Assembly: GCA_036381495.1 (NCBI GenBank)
Contig: DASVCS010000118.1
Coordinates: 1 to 64,000 of the forward strand
DNA from: DASVCS01 sp036381495
GTDB taxonomy: Bacteria; Gemmatimonadota; Gemmatimonadetes; Longimicrobiales; RSA9
Direction: 5' to 3'
Length of the DNA stretch: 64,000 nucleotides
This document shows, piece by piece, positions 15,664-22,836 of the stretch (positions within the stretch are counted from its first letter, which is position 1; each line of letters starts with the position of its first letter). The translations under genes and the position numbers were made by a program. The notes under the pieces were generated by a model. The model was not told where the DNA came from. It saw only the letters and a program-made list of their open reading frames with translations, and made no database searches.

Positions 15664-17250
15664 TCACCGGATGCTCATCCAGTACGGCACGCGTCCGTTC
15701 GGCGTATCCCACGCCTGGACCGCGAGGTAGTAGGTACCGGGCGGAAGCGTGCCGGTCAGGATCTCCTGCTGGCCCGGGGGCAGCACGCTCGAGCCGATGT
15801 AGCGCGGTCCGCTCTCCGTCTCGTCGAACGCGTAGAGGTCGAGGTCGCTGAAGAGGTTGCTGGTCGCGGTGGAGTACGTGTAGGCCAGCTCGATCCGGAT
15901 GGTGGTCGTCGCGGTCAGCTCGAAGCGGTACCAGTCCTGGAGCTTCTTCTCGCCGTTCACGTTCGCGAAGACACACTCCGCCGTGCAGCCGACGCCGGCA
16001 TCGTCGATGATCGCGCCCGCGTCGCCGATCTCGGTCTCGCCCGCGATGATGGCGAACGGCGCGGCCGCGTTGGCGGCGTCGGCGGTGTCGTTCGCCTCGG
16101 CCCCGGCGACGAAGGCCGGGAACGGACCCTCGTCCACGTGGGTCAGCGCGAGCATGCCCTTGCTGACGATGTCGGTTCCCGCGGGGTCGTTGTCGTCGAA
16201 CGAGTAATCCCAGCTCGCGAGCACGAGGCCGACGCCGTCGGCGTAGTGCTCGGCCGTCGTCTCGAAGATGTCCTCCGGCGCGTACCGGCCCGTCTGCTTG
16301 AACTCGTGGAGCGCCTTGACGGTGGTGAAGGTGCCGGCCGGGACGGTGGCCGATCCCGGGCTGAGCACCATCTCGTCGCCGTGCGCGGGGCCATCGGCGA
16401 GGAAGAAGGTCGAGTTCCCGAACGACGCGGCGGTACGCGACAGGATCTGGCGCCACTCGCCGCCCTCGCCCGTCGCGACCCATTGCCAGAGCCCCGTCTC
16501 ATCCTGCGCGAGGTATTCGGTGATGGTGCGGAACCCGGCCTCGGCGCCCGGGTTGCCCTGGAGGCGGTAGACCATGGTGCGCCACGCGCTCCGCCCCTGC
16601 CACGACGCCTCCGCCTCGACATGCACGTAGTAGCTGCCCTGGAACCCGTCCTTGCTGCACCCCGTGGACGAAGCGCAGACCACGGTCGTATCGATCGCCT
16701 CGTACCGCCAGCGCTTCCCGGTGGCGAACGGGACCCCGGCCGCGGGCACCGCCGGTGGCGGCGGCTCCGCCGTCGAGAAGGTCCACGAATGGCCCTGGGC
16801 GAGCGGATTGCCGGCCTGGTCCCGCGCGCCGGTCGTGATCGTGGCGGTGTAGGCGGTCCCTGAATCCAGCGGCGCAGACGGCGCGAACGTCGCCGTACGA
16901 CTCGCGTAGCTGATGGAGCCGGGCACGGCGGGGTCCAGCAGGAAGGTGCCGGCGTTCAGCGTCGCTGGGTCCATATCCTCCGAGAACGTCGCGCGGATCG
17001 TGGTGGCCACGTCCACATCGGCGGCACCGGGGTCGGGGCTGGTCGAAGCGACCGTCGGCGGTGTGGTGTCCGGCTCGTCGTTCTCCTCAGCGCCGGGAGC
17101 ACTGGGGCCGTCGCCGCAGCGGGCGAGTGCGAGGGCGGCGAAGATGACGGCGAAGATGGCGGCGGCGTGGGCGCGGATCGCCGCCCGGACCGCCTCGGCG
17201 CGCCACGGCGGCGGTGTCACGGAGTCGTGGTGGCTGGAACGCGAAAACAT
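15664..17250 (-). CDS. Lipoprotein with Big_5 (SbsA Ig-like) domain and PPC-like C-terminus
   Basis: 528 residues from ATG 17250, with GGAGG about ten bases upstream. After a charged N-terminus (MFSRSSHHDSV) there is a hydrophobic segment ending AALALARC, Cys about 47, a plausible if long lipoprotein signal. Residues about 65-165 form a Big_5/SbsA Ig-like domain (PTVASTSPDPGAADVDV...FSEDMDPATLN...DQAGNPLA). The middle region (about 170-390) is unidentified, with a KRWRYEAIDTTVV start and a Cys pair. The C-terminal 110 residues (DWYRFELTATTTIRI, DLDLYAFD, LPPGTYYLAVQAW) resemble the PPC domain of secreted peptidases. A surface or periplasmic location is likely, function unknown. It converges with the PD40 gene. 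Confidence 0.85.
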   Translation of the reverse strand: MFSRSSHHDSVTPPPWRAEAVRAAIRAHAAAIFAVIFAALALARCGDGPSAPGAEENDEPDTTPPTVASTSPDPGAADVDVATTIRATFSEDMDPATLNAGTFLLDPAVPGSISYASRTATFAPSAPLDSGTAYTATITTGARDQAGNPLAQGHSWTFSTAEPPPPAVPAAGVPFATGKRWRYEAIDTTVVCASSTGCSKDGFQGSYYVHVEAEASWQGRSAWRTMVYRLQGNPGAEAGFRTITEYLAQDETGLWQWVATGEGGEWRQILSRTAASFGNSTFFLADGPAHGDEMVLSPGSATVPAGTFTTVKALHEFKQTGRYAPEDIFETTAEHYADGVGLVLASWDYSFDDNDPAGTDIVSKGMLALTHVDEGPFPAFVAGAEANDTADAANAAAPFAIIAGETEIGDAGAIIDDAGVGCTAECVFANVNGEKKLQDWYRFELTATTTIRIELAYTYSTATSNLFSDLDLYAFDETESGPRYIGSSVLPPGQQEILTGTLPPGTYYLAVQAWDTPNGRVPYWMSIR

Positions 17251-17851
17251 GGCCGCACTGCCTCCGGTCCGGAGTTCTCGTGGCGGGAGCGCGGGCGGCG
17301 AACGTCGCGGCGAATGGCGCCGCGAGCCGCGCCGCGAACCGTGCGGCGATCCGCGCGGCCGCACCCACGCCCCAACTCGAACGGCGACGCTCCATCGCCA
17401 TCCGATCGAGAGACGCATCCGGGCGCCGGTTCTTCTCACGTCAGGTCTTCCGAGCCCGTCCGCGTTCCGAGCCGCCCGGTCGACGGGCATCTTCGGATTC
17501 GACGGGATCGGGGAGGGATAGGGGAGGGATAGATAGCTATGGATCGGAACGGACGGAGACGGCCGGGAGCGGGAGCGGGGACGTTTACGTTTACGGGAAC
17601 GCGGGGGCGCCGGGGCTTGGCCTCGGCCTCAGCCGGGGGGCCGGGAGGTCGGCCGGGCCCCCCCGGAGGTTGACAGCGCAGGCGGGTGCGGGGCCGGAGC
17701 GAGCGCCGATCGGTGCTCCGGCACGCTGCCCCGTCCCGAACGCCGGCCCCAGCGGGGACACGGCCCCGCCCGGCAAGCGAGCGGAGCGCCCCGCACCCGC
17801 CTGCGCATACGCCCCGAACCATGCCGGCACGAACGCCCCGCGCACCCGCGC
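17251..17851. other. Gene-free stretch rich in short repeats
   Basis: About 600 bases between the Big_5 lipoprotein gene and the end of the anti-sigma gene hold no credible gene. Visible structure: an 11-nt unit GGGGAGGGATA in tandem at 17510-17520 and 17521-17531, the palindrome ATAGCTAT at 17533-17540, dispersed repeat A at 17560-17598, and a near-perfect inverted repeat with arms 17633-17642 and 17655-17666. That last hairpin lies about 185 bases downstream of the anti-sigma stop and could terminate that operon. Confidence 0.6.
17560..17598 (+). repeat. Dispersed repeat A, copy 1
   Basis: Starts CGGCCGGGAGCGGGAGCGGG and ends ACGTTTACGTTTACGGGA. A near-identical sequence occurs at 28142-28186, in the same orientation and also intergenic. 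The core is a GGGAGC-type tandem followed by the tandem CGTTTACGTTTACG, which is strikingly AT-rich for this genome. Confidence 0.8.
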
Positions 17852-18463
17852 CTACGGCCGTATCGAGAACCGCCGCGGCTCCGAGCGCAGACGCCGGCCA
17901 TCGGCGAGGACGGCCTCGACCCACCAGAAATAGTCGGTGCCGGGCGTGAGGCCGCTTGCCGTCGGGATGGCGGCGGCCGTGTCCCGGGTGGTGGCCGAGA
18001 ACACGGCTCCGCCCTCATCGTCGGCGATCTCGACCTCGTACCGCAGCGCTTCGGGGACGGCGCGCCAGACGACGGCGGTCGGTGCCCGGCGCAGCGCGCC
18101 CGCCGGCGCGACGGTCTCGACGACGTCGCCGGCGCCGCGCATGACTTCCGGCGCGCCGTCGCCGAGTCGCCAGATGGTCGCGGCGCCGATCACCAGTGCG
18201 ATCGCAGCCGCGGCGGCCAGACCGGTGCGGGACGACCGTGCCGGAGGGGGATGCGTCGCGGCGACCGTTCGCAGCAGCTCGAACTCCGGCCGGCAATGCG
18301 CGCAGCCCATGACGTGATCGAGCGTCCGGAGGCGCCCCGCCTCCGGCCCGTCCCGCTCGACGAGCGCGCGCAGCGCCTCGGGCGGCGGGCAGTCGGCGCG
18401 GTCCGCGGGCGCCCGCGTCTCGAGCAGCCGCGCGTAGACGGCCTGAAGCTCGCGTTCGTTCAT
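17852..18463 (-). CDS. Anti-sigma factor with ZAS zinc finger and FN3-like outer domain
   Basis: 203 residues. The start ATG overlaps the stop of the sigma gene (ATGA at 18460-18463), implying translational coupling. The N-terminal part holds the zinc-binding anti-sigma pattern: Cys in ADCPPPEAL, then His and two Cys in HVMGCAHC. One TM segment (TGLAAAAAIALVIGAATIW, about 81-100) follows. The outer part (about 115-203) looks like a fibronectin-III-type fold with VWRAVPEALRYEVEIAD, GLTPGTDYFWWVEA and a final RRFSIRP. By family, the cytoplasmic finger should hold the partner ECF sigma factor inactive and the outer domain could sense an envelope signal. Confidence 0.8.
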   Translation of the reverse strand: MNERELQAVYARLLETRAPADRADCPPPEALRALVERDGPEAGRLRTLDHVMGCAHCRPEFELLRTVAATHPPPARSSRTGLAAAAAIALVIGAATIWRLGDGAPEVMRGAGDVVETVAPAGALRRAPTAVVWRAVPEALRYEVEIADDEGGAVFSATTRDTAAAIPTASGLTPGTDYFWWVEAVLADGRRLRSEPRRFSIRP

Positions 18464-19020
18464 GTGACCACTCCGGGTGCGAAGCCGAGCCGCCGCATCT
18501 CGGCCCGAAGATCGGCGAGCCCCCGATAGAGCAGATTGCGCGCCTTCGCTTCCGTCCACCCGAGCAACTGCGCGATCTCCGCGTGACCGTACCCCGCCAG
18601 GTACATTCGCACGACCGGCCGCCGTGAGTCGGAGAGCGCGTCGATCGCTCGGCCGAGCGCCGCGAGTACTTCCGCCTCCTGTGCGGCTTCGTCCGGTCGG
18701 GTTCCGGCGGCGCTCAGCGTCACCGCGCGTCCTCCCCGCTCGAGGGCGGCATCGAGTGCCTCCTCCCGCCGTGCCCTGCGCCGTCGGATCAGGTCCACGG
18801 CCGCCGACATGGCCGTCTGATACACGTAAGACGCGGGCGCGGCCGCAATCCTCTCACCCTCGCCCAGGGCGCGCCAGATCCGGATGCGGACGTCCTGAAC
18901 CAGCTCCTGCACGTCCGCTTCCCCGAAGTCATGGCGGCGACCCACACCCCGGATCAGCTCGCCGAAGCGGGCCACGAGGTCTTCGAGCGCTCGGGAGGTC
19001 GGATCTTCACGCACGGGCAC
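18460..19020 (-). CDS. ECF-family RNA polymerase sigma factor
   Basis: 186 residues from GTG 19020 (a second GTG at 19014 is possible). Sigma region 2 is at about 8-80: LVARFGELIRGVGRRHDF, DVQELVQDVRIRIWRAL, ASYVYQTAMSAAVDLIRRRR. Region 4 is at about 120-180 with ALSDSRRPVVRMYLAGYGHAE and a helix-turn-helix IAQLLGWTEAKARNLLYRGL. There is no region 1 or 3, as expected for group IV. It is coupled by a four-base overlap to the anti-sigma gene. The upstream promoter (19154-19183) looks like the housekeeping type. The open frame upstream of GTG 19020 is Arg/Gly-rich and was not taken as coding. Confidence 0.88.
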   Translation of the reverse strand: MPVREDPTSRALEDLVARFGELIRGVGRRHDFGEADVQELVQDVRIRIWRALGEGERIAAAPASYVYQTAMSAAVDLIRRRRARREEALDAALERGGRAVTLSAAGTRPDEAAQEAEVLAALGRAIDALSDSRRPVVRMYLAGYGHAEIAQLLGWTEAKARNLLYRGLADLRAEMRRLGFAPGVVT

Positions 19021-19153
19021 ACCACTCTCGCGGTCGGGTCGCCGGCCGGCATCGCCCGGGCGTCGAGAGCCGGCGCGCCGGCCGGCCGGATCGGACGACG
19101 GGTGGCTCCATCGGCCCCGCAACGCGGCACCCCGGCAGTAGCCGAACCCGGCA

Positions 19154-19183
19154 AAGGTACGGGCGCGGTCGGTCGAGCCGCAA
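19154..19183 (-). promoter_or_regulatory. Putative promoter of the sigma/anti-sigma operon
   Basis: On the minus strand: TTGCGG (19183-19178), an 18-base spacer, then TACCTT followed by TG (19159-19154), which reads TACCTTTG. This fits the TAnnTT -10 pattern seen at other genes in the window. The leader to GTG 19020 would be about 125 bases. Confidence 0.45.
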
Positions 19184-19208
19184 CGGCACACGACAGGCCG
19201 CGGCCCGA

Positions 19209-19238
19209 TTGACACAACCCCCGCCACCGGCCTAGCTT
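19209..19238 (+). promoter_or_regulatory. Putative trpD promoter
   Basis: TTGACA at 19209-19214, 18-base spacer, TAGCTT at 19233-19238. The start site would fall near 19245, about 23 bases before the trpD ATG. That leaves room for the AGGAG ribosome-binding site but none for a leader peptide, attenuator or T-box. Confidence 0.6.
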
Positions 19239-19267
19239 ACCGCCGATCCCCCGACCCCAGGAGCGCG

Positions 19268-20341
19268 ATGTCCGCGAATACACCGGATCCCGGAGCCCCC
19301 CAGCTCGCCGCCCTCATCGCCCGGGCCATCGGCGAGCGGCCGCTGAGCGTCGAAGAGGCGGAATCGGCCTTCAACACGATCATGGCGGGGCAGGCGACCC
19401 ACGTGCAGATCGCGGCGCTGCTGGCCGCACTGCGCACCCGCGGCGAGACGCCGGCCGAGGTGGCGGGCGGAGTGCGTGCCTTGCGACGAGCGATGGTGCC
19501 GGTCCCGGTCTCCGCCGGCGACGCCGTCGTCGACACCTGCGGGACGGGCGGGGGCCGGGTCACCACGTTCAACATCTCGACCGCCGCGGCGCTCGTGGCC
19601 GCGGCCGCAGGCGTGCGCATCGCGAAGCACGGAAACCGGTCGTTCACCTCGCGGTGTGGCAGCGCGGACGTGCTCGAAGCGCTCGGCGTCGCCATCGAGC
19701 TCTCGCCCGAAGGGATGGCGCAGGTCCTGGACGAGGCCGGGATCGTCTTCATGTTCGCGCCGCTGCTGCACCCGGCGATGCGGCACGTCGGACCGGTCCG
19801 GCGCGAGCTCGGCATCCCGACGATCATGAACCTGCTGGGGCCGCTGACCAACCCGGCGGGCGCGCGGCGGCAGGTGGTCGGCGTGCCGGATCCGGCGCTC
19901 CTCGACCTCGTGGCCGGCGCGCTCCTCGAGCTGGGGCACGAGCGCGCGCTCGTCGTCCACGGCGCGCCGGGGCTCGACGAGCTCAGCCCGCTCGGTCCCA
20001 CGGAGGTGGTCGAGCTACGCGATGGCGCGTTGCACCGCGAGCGGCTCGACCCCGCCGAGCGCTTCGGCTGGCATCGCTTCGAGCCGGCCGAACTGGCCGG
20101 CGGCGACCCGAACGACAACGCGCGGATCGTGATGGGCGTGCTCGAGGGAAGGGTGGCGGGCGCGGCGCGCGCGGCCGTCACGCTCAACGCGGGCGCCGCG
20201 CTCTACGTGGCCGGTGCGGTCGAGACGCTCGACGCGGGCGTGGCCGACGCCGAGCGTGTCATCGACGCCGGCGCGGCGGTCGGCGTACTCGAGCGCCTGC
20301 GCGCCGCCTCGCAACGCGCGGCGGGGCAGGGAGGGCGCTAG
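19268..20341 (+). CDS. trpD: Anthranilate phosphoribosyltransferase
   Basis: 357 residues. Transfers phosphoribose from PRPP to anthranilate, the second step of tryptophan synthesis. Family motifs are clear: DTCGTGGGRVTTFNIST (PRPP-binding loop, about 89-105), KHGNRSFTSRCGSADVLEALG (about 119-140), HPAMRHVGPVRRELG and NLLGPLTNPAG. Length is normal. AGGAG sits eight bases before the ATG and a strong promoter candidate lies just upstream. It stands alone on the plus strand: the next gene is lexA in the opposite direction, and the other trp genes follow after lexA. trpE and trpG are not in the window. Confidence 0.97.
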   Translation: MSANTPDPGAPQLAALIARAIGERPLSVEEAESAFNTIMAGQATHVQIAALLAALRTRGETPAEVAGGVRALRRAMVPVPVSAGDAVVDTCGTGGGRVTTFNISTAAALVAAAAGVRIAKHGNRSFTSRCGSADVLEALGVAIELSPEGMAQVLDEAGIVFMFAPLLHPAMRHVGPVRRELGIPTIMNLLGPLTNPAGARRQVVGVPDPALLDLVAGALLELGHERALVVHGAPGLDELSPLGPTEVVELRDGALHRERLDPAERFGWHRFEPAELAGGDPNDNARIVMGVLEGRVAGAARAAVTLNAGAALYVAGAVETLDAGVADAERVIDAGAAVGVLERLRAASQRAAGQGGR

Positions 20342-20348
20342 CGCGCCT

Positions 20349-20416
20349 GTCGCGTCACTTCGGAGTCGCACACGCCCGCGAACCGAACGCGGCGAGCGGC
20401 CGCGCGGCTCCGAACC
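20349..20416 (+). repeat. Dispersed intergenic repeat B, copy 1
   Basis: 68 bases from GTCGCGTCACTTCGGAGTCG to CGGCTCCGAACC. It matches 57562-57629 over the full 68 bases with nine mismatches, eight of them transitions. The ends TTCGGAGTCG and CGGCTCCGAA are near-perfect inverted repeats (9 of 10), so the element can fold back. It lies between the convergent ends of trpD and lexA. Confidence 0.85.
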
Positions 20417-20513
20417 GGCAGAGGAACTGCTCCAGCGCCGCGGCGACGACTCCCGTCGGGCATCCCGGCGGCTCCCGCACCCCGGCCCCAGCCCGACGCC
20501 GGCGGCGCCGATC

Positions 20514-21122
20514 TCAGTATCTCCGGATCACGCCGACCACGATCCCCTGGACCGTGACCTCGTCCTCCGCGAAGAACATCGGGTCCATCGCCGGGTTCGC
20601 CGGCTGGAGCCGGATCCGGCCGCCGGGCTCCCGGTAGTACTTCTTCACCGTGGCCGAGTCGCCGTGCACGAGCGCCACGACCATCTCCCCGTTGCGGGCC
20701 GTGCGCCGCGCGTTCACCACGATGTAGTCGCCGTCCCGGATCTGTTCGTCGATCATCGACTCGCCGCGCACCCGCAGCACGTAGTTCTGTGCGCCGCGCC
20801 CCAGCAGGTCCTCGGGGACCGCGATGGTCTCCTGCTCCCGGATCGCCTCGATCGGCTCGCCCGCCGCGACGCTCCCCAGGAGCGGCAACTCGACGGCCGA
20901 GACACGCATCTGCGCCGGCAACAACTCGATCGAGCGACTCTCGTTGTAGCTCTTTCGGATGTAGCCCTTCTTCGTCAGATTCTCCAGGTGCTCGTGTACG
21001 GTCGCGAGCGACGAGAGCTGGAACTCGCGGGCGATCTCCTCGAAGCTCGGGGCGTAACCGTGGGTCTCGACGTAGCTCCGCAGGAAGTCCAGGATCTGTT
21101 TCTGTCGTTTGGTCAGGGCCAT
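20514..21122 (-). CDS. lexA: LexA SOS repressor
   Basis: 202 residues. N-terminal winged helix MALTKRQKQILDFLRSYVET, with FEEIAREFQLSSLATVHEHL as the recognition region. The C-terminal S24 self-cleaving domain has the cleavage site Ala87-Gly88 in LLGSVAAGEP, catalytic Ser122 in RGESMIDEQI and Lys160 in DSATVKKYY. Under DNA damage RecA filaments should trigger self-cleavage and release the SOS genes. It lies between trpD (convergent) and trpC (divergent). The promoter candidate at 21304-21332 is about 180 bases upstream and is flanked by two copies of a ten-base direct repeat that could be an operator. Confidence 0.97.
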   Translation of the reverse strand: MALTKRQKQILDFLRSYVETHGYAPSFEEIAREFQLSSLATVHEHLENLTKKGYIRKSYNESRSIELLPAQMRVSAVELPLLGSVAAGEPIEAIREQETIAVPEDLLGRGAQNYVLRVRGESMIDEQIRDGDYIVVNARRTARNGEMVVALVHGDSATVKKYYREPGGRIRLQPANPAMDPMFFAEDEVTVQGIVVGVIRRY

Positions 21123-21303
21123 GACATCCTCTCATCGCTCGCGGGTCGAAGGACCGGCCTCCCGCCGTGCATGCGCGTGTCCGCGCGTGTATGACCGAGG
21201 CCGGTTCGGCTTTGTCGGACCGCGGCGGCCGCGTGGGTCGGCCCATGTGAGCCGGCGCGGCGCCGACACGGCGGGCCGCCGGCGCCGAAGAAGAACCGAA
21301 GAC

Positions 21304-21332
21304 ATGATACCCGAAAGAGAACCGAAGCGCAA
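21304..21332 (-). promoter_or_regulatory. Putative lexA promoter with flanking direct repeats
   Basis: On the minus strand: TTGCGC (21332-21327), 17-base spacer, TATCAT (21309-21304). The ten-base sequence AGAACCGAAG (plus strand) occurs at 21292-21301 and 21318-21327, 26 bases apart. One copy lies just downstream of the -10 and the other in the spacer. The spacing is about 2.5 DNA turns. The site also lies 10-50 bases upstream of trpC. Confidence 0.4.
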
Positions 21333-21341
21333 GGGGGCCGG

Positions 21342-22160
21342 GTGAGCATCCTCGAGCGGATCGTGGCGAGCAAGCGCGAGGAGGTGGCGCGACTGCGGCC
21401 TCGGGCGTCCGTATTACGGGAGGCGGCGGCGCGGGCGCCGGCGCCGCGACCGTTCGCGCGGGCGCTGCGGCGTGGGGGCGAAGTGGCGGTGATCGCGGAG
21501 ATCAAGCGGCGTTCTCCGTCCGCCGGTTGGCTCAGGCCGGAGCTGTCGGTGACGGCCGTGGCGGAGGCGTACGCGGGGGCGGGCGCGGCGGCGCTGAGCG
21601 TGCTGACGGACGGCGAGTACTTCGGCGGCTCGCTGGAGGACCTTCAGGCGGTGCGGTCGGCCGTTTCGTTGCCGGTGCTGCGAAAGGACTTCGTGGTGGA
21701 TCCGCTCCAGGTGGAGGAGGCGCGGGCGGCGGGCGCGGATGCGGTGCTGCTGATCGTCCGGATCCTGGATGACGTGCTGCTGGCCGACCTGTTGGCGCTG
21801 GCGGGCGAGCTGGAACTGGGTGCGCTGGTGGAGGTGCACACGCCGGACGAGCTCGAGCGCGCGTTGCGGGCGGGCGCCCACGTGATCGGCGTCAACAACC
21901 GGGACCTCGCGAGCTTTCGAACGGATCTGGCCGTGGTGCTCGGGTTGGCGGATTCGGTGCCGCCGGGGCGGGTGCTGGTGGCGGAGAGCGGGATCCGGAC
22001 GGCGGCGGACGTGGACCGGCTGGGCGCCGCGGGCGCGGACGCGGTGCTCGTGGGGGAGACGTTCATGCGCGCGCCGGATCCGGGTGCGGCCGCCGCGGAG
22101 CTGGTCGGGCGTGCGCGACGGGCGCGTGGTGGGGCGCGCGGCGAGGTGGCGGCGTCGTGA
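21342..22160 (+). CDS. trpC: Indole-3-glycerol-phosphate synthase
   Basis: 272 residues, GTG start with AAGGGGG about six bases upstream. Ring closure of carboxyphenylaminodeoxyribulose phosphate to indole-3-glycerol phosphate. A TIM barrel with family motifs VIAEIKRRSPSAGWL (about 50-64, catalytic Glu/Lys), LSVLTDGEYFGGS, LPVLRKDFVVDP (catalytic Lys), GVNNRDLASF and VAESGIRTAADV. A short Arg/Gly tail ends the protein. Its stop overlaps the trpF start (GTGA), so trpC and trpF are translationally coupled. Confidence 0.97.
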   Translation: MSILERIVASKREEVARLRPRASVLREAAARAPAPRPFARALRRGGEVAVIAEIKRRSPSAGWLRPELSVTAVAEAYAGAGAAALSVLTDGEYFGGSLEDLQAVRSAVSLPVLRKDFVVDPLQVEEARAAGADAVLLIVRILDDVLLADLLALAGELELGALVEVHTPDELERALRAGAHVIGVNNRDLASFRTDLAVVLGLADSVPPGRVLVAESGIRTAADVDRLGAAGADAVLVGETFMRAPDPGAAAAELVGRARRARGGARGEVAAS

Positions 22161-22801
22161 CGCGCGTGAAGATCTGCGGCCTCTGCCGGCCGGAGGACGC
22201 GGGGGTTGCCGAGGCGGCAGGGGCGGATTACATCGGCGTGATCCTGGCGCCGGGCGGGCCGCGGTCGCAGCCGATCGAGGCCGCGGCGGCGATCTACGCC
22301 GCGGCGCCGGGGTTGAAGCGGGTGGGTGTGTTCGTGGATGCGTCGCCGGAGACGATGGCGAGCGCGGCGCGGCGGTTGGGGCTGGACGTGCTCCAGCTCC
22401 ACGGCGCGGAGGACCCGCGGACGGTCGCGGCGCTGGCGGCGGACGTCGGGCGTGAGGTGTGGAAGGCGGTGCGGCCGCGGGACCGCGCGGAGTTCCTGGC
22501 GGCCGTGGATCGGTACGGGCCGGTGGCCGACGCGCTCCTGCTGGACGGCTGGAGCGAGCGGGGCGCGGGCGGTACCGGGACGCGGTTTCCGTGGGACGAG
22601 GTCGCGGCGGTCCGGGACCGGGTCCCGGCCGGACTGCGACTGGTGGCGGCCGGGGGGCTGCACCCCGGGAACGTGACGGAGGCGGTCGCCCGGCTCTCGC
22701 CCGACATCGTGGACGTGAGCTCGGGCGTCGAGCGGCGCGTCGGAGAGAAGGCGCCGGAGCGGGTGCGCGCATTCGTCGCGGCCGTGCGCGGCGTCGCATG
22801 A
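22157..22801 (+). CDS. trpF: Phosphoribosylanthranilate isomerase
   Basis: 214 residues, GTG start overlapping the trpC stop. Amadori rearrangement of phosphoribosylanthranilate in tryptophan synthesis. The N-terminus VKICGLCRPEDAGVAEAAGAD carries the catalytic Cys of the family. Later motifs are GVFVDASPETM, LQLHGAEDP, LLLDGWSERGAGGTGTRFPW (with the catalytic Asp) and VAAGGLHPGNV ending in DVSSGVE. Length is typical. trpF and trpC are separate genes here, unlike the fused form of E. coli. Confidence 0.96.
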   Translation: MTRVKICGLCRPEDAGVAEAAGADYIGVILAPGGPRSQPIEAAAAIYAAAPGLKRVGVFVDASPETMASAARRLGLDVLQLHGAEDPRTVAALAADVGREVWKAVRPRDRAEFLAAVDRYGPVADALLLDGWSERGAGGTGTRFPWDEVAAVRDRVPAGLRLVAAGGLHPGNVTEAVARLSPDIVDVSSGVERRVGEKAPERVRAFVAAVRGVA

Positions 22802-22836
22802 GGCGGAGCGGTTCCCGCGAGGCCGGAGGGCAACCG

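Noticed and set aside
17664..17700. TTGACA near 17670 as a promoter
   Set aside because: No acceptable -10 lies 16-19 bases downstream and no gene starts after it on that strand.
19215..19267. Possible trp leader peptide/attenuator upstream of trpD
   Set aside because: The predicted transcript start is only about 23 bases from the trpD ATG, and no Trp-rich short frame or paired terminators are visible.
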